From an uncultured Garciella sp. (GTDB lineage: Bacteria > Bacillota > Clostridia > Eubacteriales > Garciellaceae), in the NCBI GenBank assembly GCA_900555725.1, contig USMD01000056.1, positions 1 through 12,636 on the forward strand: 12,636 nucleotides of DNA, read 5' to 3'. The notes beneath the pieces were generated by a model. It ran no database searches. It was not told where the DNA came from and saw only the letters and a list, made by a program, of their open reading frames with translations. Position 1 is the first letter of the stretch; every line of letters starts with the position of its first letter. Positions 1 through 5,678 of this stretch are shown one piece after another. The translations under genes and the position numbers were made by a program.

Positions 1-32
1 CGTCGGCAGCGTCAGATGTGTATAAGAGACAG
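1..32 (+). other. Nextera/Tn5 sequencing adapter (not biological)
   Basis: The first 32 bases match the Nextera read-1 transposase adapter, lacking only its first T, and end in the Tn5 mosaic end (TGTATAAGAGACAG). This is library sequence left on the contig. Genomic sequence begins at about base 33. Confidence 0.97.
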
Positions 33-237
33 ATTTAAGGGTATCCTTAAAAGGTCTACTTTTCTGATTGGCAATTTGTTGTAAACTAATAACTATACTT
101 TTTTGATACTGCATAAATAAATCAATTTGCTTTTTTAAATAAAAAATGAAAAAAATCACGGACATAAGGGTAATAAAAATCATAGTTGGCTGTAAAGTAG
201 TTGTGATACTAGCTAATCCCATAAAAAATTGATTCAT
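33..237 (-). CDS. Partial small membrane protein, N-terminus only
   Basis: An open frame starts with ATG at 237-235 and runs off the genomic part of the contig into the adapter, so only about 68 residues are seen and the C-terminus is missing. An AAGGAG ribosome site at 250-245 sits 7 bases before the ATG. The protein begins MNQFFMGLASITTT and has one hydrophobic, probably membrane-spanning segment at about residues 18-35, followed by a polar KKQ stretch. This suggests a single N-terminal anchor with a cytoplasmic, possibly helical remainder. It starts 18 bases after the ACT-domain gene stops, so the two are probably cotranscribed. I do not recognise the family and assign no function. Confidence 0.6.
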
Positions 238-255
238 TCTATCTCTCCTTTTTAA

Positions 256-693
256 TTATTCCCTACCAATGATTTGTACCTTTTTTACACCCTTTATATT
301 ATTTAGGCTATCAAAAAGTTCTTCCCAAGTTCTATCTACATCATTGGTTTCAAAGGATATAGTAACATTTGCTACTCCATGATTGGGAATATTTTGATTA
401 ATGGTCAGTATATTTCCCCTAGCGTTTGCAATGGTATCTAATACCTTGGATAATACTCCCGACTCATGGCTTAATAAAAATCCAATGGTGACTACTTTCG
501 TTTTATTTTTTTCATAAAAAGGAAATACAGAGTCTTTATATTTATAAAAGGCGCTTCTACTAATCCCTATTTGTTTTACAGCTTGTTGTATGTTTTTTAC
601 CTCACCAGTTTTTAATAATTCCTTTGCTTGTATTACTTTGGTATAGATTTCCGGTAACACTTTTGAATCAACAACAAAAAATGATGAACTCAT
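256..693 (-). CDS. pheB: ACT-domain protein, UPF0735/PheB-like
   Basis: This encodes 145 residues. An upstream in-frame ATG at 735 exists, but the ATG at 693 has a strong AGGGAGG site just before it and gives the usual family start (MSSSFFVVDSKVLPE). Residues about 30-52 look like a small helix-turn-helix (IQQAVKQIGISRSAFYKYKD). Residues about 67-142 form an ACT domain, with the glycine-containing first loop HESGVLSKVLDTIA and a second strand around GVANVTISFE. ACT domains usually bind small ligands such as amino acids. The PheB name comes from Bacillus subtilis, where the gene lies beside phenylalanine biosynthesis genes; the true role is poorly defined. Here it leads a small operon with the truncated membrane-protein gene. 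Family assignment is firm; function is inferred weakly. Confidence 0.9.
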   Translation of the reverse strand: MSSSFFVVDSKVLPEIYTKVIQAKELLKTGEVKNIQQAVKQIGISRSAFYKYKDSVFPFYEKNKTKVVTIGFLLSHESGVLSKVLDTIANARGNILTINQNIPNHGVANVTISFETNDVDRTWEELFDSLNNIKGVKKVQIIGRE

Positions 694-747
694 ACTTTCC
701 CTCCCTTGTATTCCCATGACGCACAAACACATCATATTTTATAAAAC

Positions 748-776
748 AGTTTACCATGTATGTACAAATAAATCAA
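748..776 (-). promoter_or_regulatory. Candidate sigma-A promoter for the ACT-domain gene
   Basis: On the minus strand TTGATT (776-771) is followed after 17 bases by TAAACT (753-748). Each hexamer matches consensus at 4 of 6 positions. Transcription would start near 741, giving a leader of about 50 bases before the ATG at 693. The match is moderate and AT-rich sequence produces such hits by chance. Confidence 0.4.
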
Positions 777-874
777 GATAAAGGGTTTATATATTTTCCA
801 AGAATCCTATAGAAAATATGTGATCCTTTAATATGAATTTTTATAAAATAAATCTTTCATAAGCTCCTATTTTA

Positions 875-883
875 TGGTATAAT
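875..883 (+). promoter_or_regulatory. Extended -10 element, candidate promoter of a plus-strand small RNA
   Basis: A perfect TATAAT (878-883) is preceded by TGG, giving an extended -10 element. The -35 position (855-860, TTTCAT) is poor. Initiation would fall near base 890, pointing rightwards into a region with no protein gene. Confidence 0.35.
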
Positions 884-889
884 CTATAT

Positions 890-994
890 ATCACATATAT
901 ATCTACTATTTCTATGAAAATCTCCCCTTCTTCATAGGAAGGAAGAAACTTTTTCAATAGGGTCATGACTTTTCATGGTCTTATTCTTTTTTTG
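890..994 (+). ncRNA. Putative small RNA of about 105 nt, unknown family
   Basis: The interval is bounded by an extended -10 promoter at 875-883 and a terminator-like hairpin at 961-980 with a T-rich tail. Inside it, TTCTATGAA (910-918) can pair with TTCATAGGAA (931-940) apart from one bulged G, giving a hairpin whose loop contains CTCCCC. No ribosome site plus open frame of useful size is seen. It could be a small regulatory RNA, or chance structure in AT-rich DNA. I recognise no Rfam-like family in it. Confidence 0.3.
961..991 (+). terminator. Candidate intrinsic terminator, plus strand
   Basis: GGTCATGA (961-968) and TCATGGTC (973-980) form an 8-pair stem including two G-U pairs, with a 4-base loop. 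It is followed by TTATTCTTTTTTT. On the plus strand this looks like a rho-independent terminator for the putative small RNA. Confidence 0.4.
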
Positions 995-1140
995 AAATAA
1001 TGTATCCAACACTATCTGAAAGAATTATTTAAATATCTTTTATTTATTCTTTAGAATTTTCTAATCTTTTTGCAAAATATCTTATAAATTTATCATCTCT
1101 TCATAAACAGAATTTTAATACTAGATAAGATTATAAATAG

Positions 1141-1166
1141 AAAAACACCAACCTTAAAGGCCGATG
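1141..1166 (-). terminator. Intrinsic terminator of rnpB
   Basis: On the minus strand CATCGGCC and GGTTGGTG form a stem of about 8 pairs, including three G-U pairs, with a short TTTAA-type loop. It is followed directly by TTTTT. It lies about 15 bases beyond the 3' end of the RNase P RNA. Confidence 0.75.
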
Positions 1167-1179
1167 CTTATCATAATAA

Positions 1180-1541
1180 ACGAGCAAATCTATAAGCCGA
1201 GTTCTGTTGTAAAACGATCATCTATCTAGACCCATTGTTGCCAATAGGTTCAAGCGACCTACCACGGGATCGCGACGGGCCACCGCCTTTTTTCGTCCCT
1301 ACTTGGTCTTGCTCCGGATGGGGTTTACATAGCCAATTAGTCGCCTAATTGCTGGTGAGCTCTTACCTCACCTTTCCACCCTTACCTAACACTTAATAAA
1401 GTGTTAAGCGGTATATCTCTGTTGCACTTTCCTTGGAGTCACCTCCACTGGGTATTACCCAGCATCCTGCCCTACGGAGCTCGGACTTTCCTCATACACA
1501 ACCTTGCGGTTTTGTGCACGCAATCGTTCGACTTACTCATA
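1180..1541 (-). ncRNA. rnpB: RNase P RNA, bacterial class A
   Basis: This is the catalytic RNA of ribonuclease P, which cleaves 5' leaders from pre-tRNAs. The universally conserved core is visible: GAGGAAAGTCCG with the following CTCC (1493-1476) and ACAGAACTCGGCTTAT (1207-1192). Together these form the P4 region and the 3' core. The ends were set by pairing. P1 is GAGTAAGTC (1538-1530) with GATTTGCTC (1190-1182), a 9-pair helix with G-U pairs. P2 is AACGAT with ATCGTT. CCGGAGCAAGACCAAGTAGGG and the following P16/P17-like region resemble the E. coli class A layout, unlike the class B RNA of Bacillus. A GGT in GTGGTAGG fits the L15 loop that binds the tRNA CCA end. Length is about 360 nt. It has its own promoter and terminator. 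Confidence 0.97.
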
Positions 1542-1565
1542 ATCTTTAATTTTTCAACAAGTTAT

Positions 1566-1594
1566 ATGATAACATGGTTTTTTAATTCTGTCAA
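1566..1594 (-). promoter_or_regulatory. Strong sigma-A promoter for rnpB
   Basis: On the minus strand a perfect TTGACA (1594-1589) and TATCAT (1571-1566) are separated by 17 bases. Initiation is expected near 1559, about 18 bases before the P1 helix, so the 5' end is either trimmed or slightly longer than annotated. The promoter sits just after the stop codon of the zinc-ribbon gene. Confidence 0.88.
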
Positions 1595-1612
1595 AAATAA
1601 AATTTTGGAAGA

Positions 1613-2329
1613 TTATCTATTGCTCTCCATATATAATATTCTACCACAATTTTCACAGATATGAATTTCATTGCTGTTTTTTATTTCCTTTAAAAGAATG
1701 ATGGATTGATTCATATGACAATAGCTGCAGAGACCATTTTCTAACTTTGCTATAGGTTGAGATATGTTTTTTTCAATTTCTCTGTATTCTTTTAAAAGTG
1801 GTTTTTGAATTTTTTCCAATAAGGCTTCCCTTTGTTGGATTAAATTTTTTCTTCGATTTTGTGATTTCTTTCTTTCAAGGCAATAAATGTCTTTTTGCTT
1901 TTTATATTCTTTTTGAATTGTAATTATATTCTTTTTTAAAGTTTTTATTTCTTTTTCTAATTTTTCTTTTTTGTACATGAGATCAATGATTTCACTTTCT
2001 ATTATACCCCTTTGGACTTTATACTTCTCTAATTCCTTTTCCATTTTTTCATATGCCTTTATATTGCTAACCGTTCCATTATAAAGCTTATCCTGAAGTT
2101 CGTTGACCGTATAGTCTAAATTTTTATTTTGAGTGTTATTTTTGCCAATTTTATTTTCCCATTCTTTGTATTGGACCGCTGTTTTTTCAATTTCCTTCTT
2201 AATGGAGTTATATTGATCTTTTAATCCTTGTAATTTTGTTTTTATTTCCTGTAAGTTTCTATCACTACTAATTTCCTTTATTTTCTCTTCTACCAATTGT
2301 AATTGCCATAACATGGGGATACTATTCAT
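1613..2329 (-). CDS. C4-type zinc-ribbon coiled-coil protein (COG1579-like)
   Basis: This encodes 238 residues. The AAGGAGG site (2343-2337) lies only 1 base from the ATG at 2335 but 7 bases from the next in-frame ATG at 2329, so the second is chosen. Residues about 8-180 are dominated by K/E/L/I heptads and should form a long antiparallel coiled coil. The C-terminus carries a zinc ribbon with CxxC pairs at C201/C204 and C225/C228. This is the common zinc-ribbon/coiled-coil family found beside the nif3-type gene in Firmicutes. A nucleic-acid or scaffold role has been suggested for relatives, but no reaction is established. It follows the nif3 terminator, so it probably has its own promoter. 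Only a weak TTTAAA-N17-TAAAAT candidate lies just upstream. rnpB begins about 70 bases downstream. Confidence 0.88.
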   Translation of the reverse strand: MNSIPMLWQLQLVEEKIKEISSDRNLQEIKTKLQGLKDQYNSIKKEIEKTAVQYKEWENKIGKNNTQNKNLDYTVNELQDKLYNGTVSNIKAYEKMEKELEKYKVQRGIIESEIIDLMYKKEKLEKEIKTLKKNIITIQKEYKKQKDIYCLERKKSQNRRKNLIQQREALLEKIQKPLLKEYREIEKNISQPIAKLENGLCSYCHMNQSIILLKEIKNSNEIHICENCGRILYMESNR

Positions 2330-2404
2330 TTTCATGCCTCCTTAGATTGATTTTATGTTTCATGGAATAATCTTTAAAAATTGTCTCTACTATGAGTATG
2401 AAAA

Positions 2405-2433
2405 AAGAATAGGCAAAAAACGCACCTATTCTT
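2405..2433 (-). terminator. Intrinsic terminator of the trmK-nif3 operon
   Basis: AAGAATAGG and CCTATTCTT form a perfect 9-pair stem with an 11-base loop. On the minus strand it is followed by a run of T. The upstream arm starts inside the stop codon of the Nif3-family gene, so termination is immediate. Confidence 0.85.
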
Positions 2434-3550
2434 ACTCCCATTGAATAAAATCTTTATTTACTTTTGATGTTATCACTTCTATATTCTTCTTTGCTTTTGT
2501 AAGCTCCTTGTCCAAATATCTTTTTAACCCTTCCATTACAATAATTTCAGTGGCAAAATGCCCTGCATCTATTACAGAAATACCCAAACTCTTCGCTTGT
2601 TGAGCTTCATGATATTTCAAGTCTCCGGTAATAAAAACATCTACTCCAAGCATAGCTGCCCTATGTATATATTCTGCTCCACTGCCTGTACATAGTGCTA
2701 CTTTTTTTATGGATTCTTTTTTGGCCCCAGCTGTTCTAAGATGTTCTATATTTAAAATAGCCTTTAATAGATTTAAAAACTCATCATATGCCATGGGTTG
2801 CTCATATATTCCAATTCTCCCTAAACCATATACTTTTCCTTGGTTTTCTAAAGGATAAATATCATAAGCTACTTCCTCATAGGGATGAGCCTTTATAATC
2901 GCATTTAAAGTTTTAGATAAAATCTTTTGGGTTACAATGGTTTCTACCCTAGATTCCTCTACCTTTTCTATTTTTCCCATACTCCCTATAAAGGGATTGG
3001 TTCCCTCTAGAGGCTTAAAAGTACCTGTCCCTGGTGCTTGAAAAGTACAATGGCTATAGTTTCCAATCCAACCTGCTCCTTGCTTTCCCATAACATCCTT
3101 TATCTGGTCCTCATGTCCCTTAGGTACAAATACCACAATCTTGAATAGCTTTTCTTGACCCATAGTAGAAAGAACTTCTATATGTTGTAGAGATAGTTTT
3201 TCAGCCAACATATCATTAAGGCCATTTTCTGTTATATCTAGATTAGTGTGGGCCGCATAAAGATTGATTTCCTTTTGAATTAGTTGTTTGATTAGATTTC
3301 CTGTGGATAAATCCATACGTATGTTCTTTAATGATTTAAAAATAAAAGGATGGTGGGTTATAATCATATTCGCTTTCTCTTTGATCGCTTCCTGTAAAAC
3401 TTCTTCCGTTAGATCCAAGGAAACTAATATTTTTTTGATATCTGCTCTGGGATCTCCCACCTGTAGCCCTACATTATCCCAGTCCTCTGCTAAAGTTTTT
3501 GGTGCTAACTTTTCTATAATACTCATAATGGTTTGACATTTTACAGACAT
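2432..3550 (-). CDS. yqfO: Nif3-like dinuclear metal centre protein (YqfO family)
   Basis: At 372 residues it matches the long Firmicutes form (YqfO is about the same length). The metal-ligand motifs are present in order: THHPF with H66/H67, AAHTNLD with H101 and D105, and DAGHFATE with H331 and E335 near the C-terminus. These residues bind two metal ions in family structures. The middle part, about residues 130-240, is the inserted PII-like domain typical of this subgroup. The long GTFKP-type region and AHPYEEVAYD are visible. The protein forms hexameric toroids in known structures; its biochemical role is unsettled, although a GTP cyclohydrolase-type annotation is widespread. The start has an AGGAGG site 7 bases away, inside the end of trmK. 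The first 10 bases overlap trmK, so translation is probably coupled. Confidence 0.95.
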   Translation of the reverse strand: MSVKCQTIMSIIEKLAPKTLAEDWDNVGLQVGDPRADIKKILVSLDLTEEVLQEAIKEKANMIITHHPFIFKSLKNIRMDLSTGNLIKQLIQKEINLYAAHTNLDITENGLNDMLAEKLSLQHIEVLSTMGQEKLFKIVVFVPKGHEDQIKDVMGKQGAGWIGNYSHCTFQAPGTGTFKPLEGTNPFIGSMGKIEKVEESRVETIVTQKILSKTLNAIIKAHPYEEVAYDIYPLENQGKVYGLGRIGIYEQPMAYDEFLNLLKAILNIEHLRTAGAKKESIKKVALCTGSGAEYIHRAAMLGVDVFITGDLKYHEAQQAKSLGISVIDAGHFATEIIVMEGLKRYLDKELTKAKKNIEVITSKVNKDFIQWE

Positions 3551-4230
3551 CTTTCCACCTCCTCAATTTTTTTTATCTTTTCTTTACATTCTTGTAATTT
3601 ACTTTCTGCATTGTATGTATGTTTTCCTTCACAATGCTTTATAATTTTCAGCAATTCATTCTTTTTTCTTTTGATAAATGGAATTAATAAAGAATGTTTG
3701 TTCTCTATAAGAAATTTTGGAATATCCAAGTATATATCCTTTTCTATTCTTTGTGGCCCATGAACTGCAATAATGATTTCGTATATTCTCTGATCTTCCT
3801 TTGCTAGATCTTCTTCTACAATTTTAAAATTATTTTTTATTAAGTATTCCCTTAACTCTCTTTGGGCAATCATAGGCTGTAATATAAAGGTTTTTATCTC
3901 CTTAGTTATTTCGTTGGAATCCTCTAAAATATCCCGAATGAGTAGTCCTCCCATTCCCGCAATCACTATAGTTTCTACTTCTTCTAATTTAAAAGGCTTT
4001 AACCCACTGCCTAATCTGATCTCTATTTGCTTTTCACAACCTGCCAGCTTAATTTGTTTTCTAGCAATTTCTAAAGGACCCAGACGGACATCTGTAGCAA
4101 TTACCTTCGGACATATTTTATTTTGTATGAGATAAATAGGAATATAAGCATGGTCTGTGCCAATATCTCCACAAATTGTTCCTTGGGGCACATGATTTAC
4201 AATACTTTGTAATCGTGGTGTTAAATTCAT
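3541..4230 (-). CDS. trmK: tRNA (adenine-22-N1)-methyltransferase
   Basis: The product transfers a methyl group from S-adenosylmethionine to N1 of A22 in tRNA. Its 229 residues match the family. An N-terminal Rossmann-type domain shows the SAM-binding GDIGTDHAYIP (residues 21-31), ATDVRLGPLEIA (45-56) and the TrmK signature VIAGMGGLLI (89-98). ILQPM (116-120) corresponds to the family catalytic-region LQPN-like motif. The C-terminal part (about 160-229) is a lysine/glutamate-rich coiled coil, as in the B. subtilis enzyme. The ATG has GGAG 5 bases upstream. It is the first gene of a two-gene operon with the Nif3-family gene, the usual arrangement downstream of rpoD in Firmicutes. Confidence 0.95.
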   Translation of the reverse strand: MNLTPRLQSIVNHVPQGTICGDIGTDHAYIPIYLIQNKICPKVIATDVRLGPLEIARKQIKLAGCEKQIEIRLGSGLKPFKLEEVETIVIAGMGGLLIRDILEDSNEITKEIKTFILQPMIAQRELREYLIKNNFKIVEEDLAKEDQRIYEIIIAVHGPQRIEKDIYLDIPKFLIENKHSLLIPFIKRKKNELLKIIKHCEGKHTYNAESKLQECKEKIKKIEEVERCL

Positions 4231-4271
4231 TTTTACTCCTTACTTTAAAAAGTTGTTTCATTATATTTTTG

Positions 4272-4280
4272 ATTATATCA
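4272..4280 (-). promoter_or_regulatory. Extended -10 promoter candidate for trmK
   Basis: On the minus strand TGA is followed by a perfect TATAAT (4277-4272), making an extended -10. The -35 region is only a run of T and A. Initiation near 4265 would give a leader of about 35 bases before trmK. Confidence 0.5.
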
Positions 4281-4312
4281 CAAATAAAAGTTTTTTTAAA
4301 AATCTTTTCATA

Positions 4313-4330
4313 TCCTATCTAAGGATAGGA
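4313..4330. repeat. Inverted repeat between divergent trmK and small plus-strand gene
   Basis: TCCTATC (4313-4319) and GATAGGA (4324-4330) form a perfect 7-base inverted repeat with a 4-base spacer. It lies about 30 bases before the start codon of the small plus-strand gene and about 35 bases behind the trmK promoter. It could be an operator or an mRNA leader hairpin. No T-run follows, so it is not a terminator. Confidence 0.55.
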
Positions 4331-4359
4331 CAAACTAAGATAAATGGGAGGTGCATAGA

Positions 4360-4587
4360 ATGAAAGATATCGATAGGAATACCATCAGAAAAGAAAATAT
4401 CAAGAATGAAAACAAAATAAAAACAAGTGCAGACTTTTCCTGGGGGGGTAATGCCATCGATTGGGAGGAACGGGCCTTTAATGTAGCCAGTAGATTTAAA
4501 AGCTTTAACGGAAAGAAAAAATATAGTTTAAATAAAAGCGATAAAGAAAAATTTAAGGAAAGAAAGATGAAAGGGGATATCCGATAG
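4360..4587 (+). CDS. Small basic hypothetical protein, only plus-strand gene
   Basis: This encodes 75 residues. The ATG at 4360 is chosen because GGGAGGTG (4346-4353) lies 8 bases upstream of it; the GTG at 4351 overlaps that site. The protein is rich in lysine, arginine and asparagine, with a more ordered centre SWGGNAIDWEERAFNVASRF (about residues 27-46). It has no signal peptide or membrane segment and no cysteines. I do not recognise the family. The good ribosome site supports a real gene, and it is unusual here for running opposite to everything else. A run of seven G (4442-4448) lies inside the frame. No clear promoter is visible. The hairpin at 4609-4634 lies just downstream and may end its transcript as well. 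Confidence 0.65.
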   Translation: MKDIDRNTIRKENIKNENKIKTSADFSWGGNAIDWEERAFNVASRFKSFNGKKKYSLNKSDKEKFKERKMKGDIR

Positions 4588-4608
4588 CTATTATTTGAAA
4601 CTATAAAA

Positions 4609-4634
4609 ATGAGTCAGTAAATTTACTGACTCAT
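4609..4634 (-). terminator. Intrinsic terminator of the tRNA operon, possibly bidirectional
   Basis: ATGAGTCAGTAAA and its exact complement form a 26-base perfect palindrome (effective stem about 11 pairs). On the minus strand it is followed by TTTTTATAG, a proper terminator tail for the tRNAs. On the plus strand the tail is weaker (AATTTCT), but the stem may also stop the small plus-strand gene. Confidence 0.85.
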
Positions 4635-4666
4635 AATTTCTATGTATTATTTGCATTATTTGAAAT

Positions 4667-4743
4667 TGGTGGGCCTTCAGGGACTCGAACCCCGGACTTA
4701 CCGGTTATGAGCCGGTTGCTCTAACCAACTGAGCTAAAGGCCC
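4667..4743 (-). tRNA. tRNA-Met (CAT anticodon; tRNA-Ile2 not excluded)
   Basis: A complete cloverleaf is seen. The acceptor arms GGGCCTT and AAGGCCC pair at 7 of 7, with TA then GCTC as D-stem. The anticodon stem ACCGG/CCGGT closes the loop CTCATAA, and the T arm is CGGGG-TTCGAGT-CCCTG. The CCA end is encoded (4669-4667). The anticodon CAT (4709-4707) means elongator Met, or Ile2 if the C is modified to lysidine. The T-loop and stems do not look like initiator tRNA, since position 1 pairs. It is second in a two-tRNA operon. Confidence 0.93.
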
Positions 4744-4753
4744 CAAAATAAAA

Positions 4754-4828
4754 TGGCTCCTCAGGTTGGACTCGAACCAACAACCTACCGGTTAACAGCC
4801 GGTTGCTCCACCATTGAGCTACTGAGGA
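4754..4828 (-). tRNA. tRNA-Asn (GTT anticodon)
   Basis: A complete cloverleaf is seen. Acceptor TCCTCAG pairs with CTGAGGA, followed by discriminator G and an encoded CCA (4756-4754). The anticodon stem ACCGG/CCGGT closes the loop CTGTTAA with anticodon GTT (4796-4794). The T arm is GTTGG-TTCGAGT-CCAAC. It is the first gene of the operon, 10 bases before the tRNA with anticodon CAT, and shares an identical anticodon stem with it. Confidence 0.96.
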
Positions 4829-4848
4829 ATATTTAATACACGTCTTAT

Positions 4849-4876
4849 ATTATAATTCTTTTATCAAATATGTCAA
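4849..4876 (-). promoter_or_regulatory. Near-consensus sigma-A promoter of the tRNA operon
   Basis: On the minus strand a perfect TTGACA (4876-4871) and a perfect TATAAT (4854-4849) are separated by 16 bases. Initiation near 4842 would leave a leader of about 14 bases before tRNA-Asn. Confidence 0.92.
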
Positions 4877-4949
4877 TAGATTTTTCTCAAAAAGTTTCGA
4901 GCATATTCCTATTCTGCCCAAAAATCATAAAACTATAGCATTAAAGAGT

Positions 4950-5636
4950 TTATATTTTATAGATATTTTTCAAAGCCTCCTTATCCTTAAGAAGGATAGT
5001 CCGCTGTCCCTTTTGTTCAATCCATCCCATATTTTGAAAGGAGGATAGTTTTCTGCTAAGAGTTTCTTGAGTCATGCCCATATAGGCCGCAAGGTCCTTT
5101 TTGCTTATGGATAGGTTTATCCTCTCCTTGTCCCCAGCCATTTCCAATAGGACCTCGGCTATACGCTGTTCTACGTTTAAAATACCTAAAGACTCAATGA
5201 GATCTTCTGTTTTTTCTAGACGGGTACCCAATTCCTTTATAATTTTTAGGGCTATAGCAGGATTTTTTTCTATAATATTTTTCATCCTTTCTCCCTCAAT
5301 GGCACACATTATGGTAGTCTCTAGGGCTTCTGCATTGTTCTTAGCAGGAGAATGGGTAAAAATAGAAAGTTCATCAATAAAGTCTCCTTCTTCTAATATC
5401 CTTATGATTTGCTTTTTTCCCCCCTCAGATATTTTGGATATTTTTACTCTTCCTTGATTGATAATGAATAGCTGTTCTGTTCTCTCCCCTGCTAAATAGA
5501 TAGCTTCTCCTTTTTGATAGCTTCTATGGGTAATGGAGGCAGAAACCTCCTCCATCTCTTGAGGGTTTAAATTGCTAAATATAGGCACCCTTTCTATACA
5601 CTGATGATCTAAATGACAGCAATGTTGGGATTTCAT
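4950..5636 (-). CDS. FNR-like transcription regulator (Crp/Fnr family)
   Basis: The 228 residues have the Crp/Fnr layout: a cyclic-nucleotide-binding-like beta barrel at about 18-120, a dimer helix at about 122-152, and a winged helix-turn-helix at about 155-225. The cAMP-binding residues of Crp are not evident. The N-terminus has C6, C7 and C13 (CCHLDHQC), and C111 sits in EALETTIMCAI. This aligns with QALETSMVCEI of E. coli FNR, where that cysteine (C122) is an iron-sulfur ligand. C7-x5-C13 equals the FNR C23-x5-C29 spacing. The recognition helix TQETLSRKL keeps E191, S194 and R195, the E..SR pattern by which FNR reads TTGAT half-sites. It is the last gene of the metal ATPase operon, 42 bases after the ATPase. 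A sensor of oxygen, nitric oxide or metal status is inferred. No clear terminator follows. Confidence 0.92.
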   Translation of the reverse strand: MKSQHCCHLDHQCIERVPIFSNLNPQEMEEVSASITHRSYQKGEAIYLAGERTEQLFIINQGRVKISKISEGGKKQIIRILEEGDFIDELSIFTHSPAKNNAEALETTIMCAIEGERMKNIIEKNPAIALKIIKELGTRLEKTEDLIESLGILNVEQRIAEVLLEMAGDKERINLSISKKDLAAYMGMTQETLSRKLSSFQNMGWIEQKGQRTILLKDKEALKNIYKI

Positions 5637-5678
5637 TGGATTTCCCCCTTCCTTTGTCTTGAAATTAAATTTTCTATT

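Larger units (their letters stand above)
736..1140. other. Gene-poor intergenic stretch between ACT-domain gene and rnpB
   Basis: About 400 very AT-rich bases carry no convincing protein gene on either strand. It holds the candidate promoter of the ACT-domain gene at its left side. On the plus strand it also holds a promoter-like element, a paired region and a terminator-like hairpin between 875 and 994, annotated separately. From 1000 to 1140 I see only AT-rich sequence and a short 14-base palindrome (1051-1064). Confidence 0.7.

Noticed and set aside
828..860. Short minus-strand frame MKDLFYKNSY after AGGAG, a possible leader peptide for the ACT-domain gene
   Set aside because: The ribosome site is only 3 bases from the ATG, the frame is 10 codons, and it lies upstream of the likelier promoter of that gene. 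No antiterminator/terminator pair follows.
930..950. GGAAGGAAG on the plus strand resembles the conserved tip of bacterial SRP RNA
   Set aside because: The flanking bases do not form the SRP helix 8 with its CAGG/AGCAG internal loops, so the match is only a short purine run.
1051..1064. TTAGAATTTTCTAA palindrome followed by TCTTTTTG
   Set aside because: It is a short A/T palindrome expected by chance in such sequence, with no transcript that clearly ends there.
1401..1664. Plus-strand open frame of 87 codons
   Set aside because: It runs antisense through the conserved core of rnpB and into the end of the zinc-ribbon gene, so it is a shadow frame.
4667..4828. The tRNA pair as an attachment site of an integrated element
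   Set aside because: I see no integrase gene and no repeated copy of a tRNA 3' end elsewhere in the window.
4900..4949. Weak AAACT/AGTTT hairpin with a short T-run after the FNR-like gene
   Set aside because: The stem has only about 5 A/T-rich pairs and a long loop, too weak to call a terminator.
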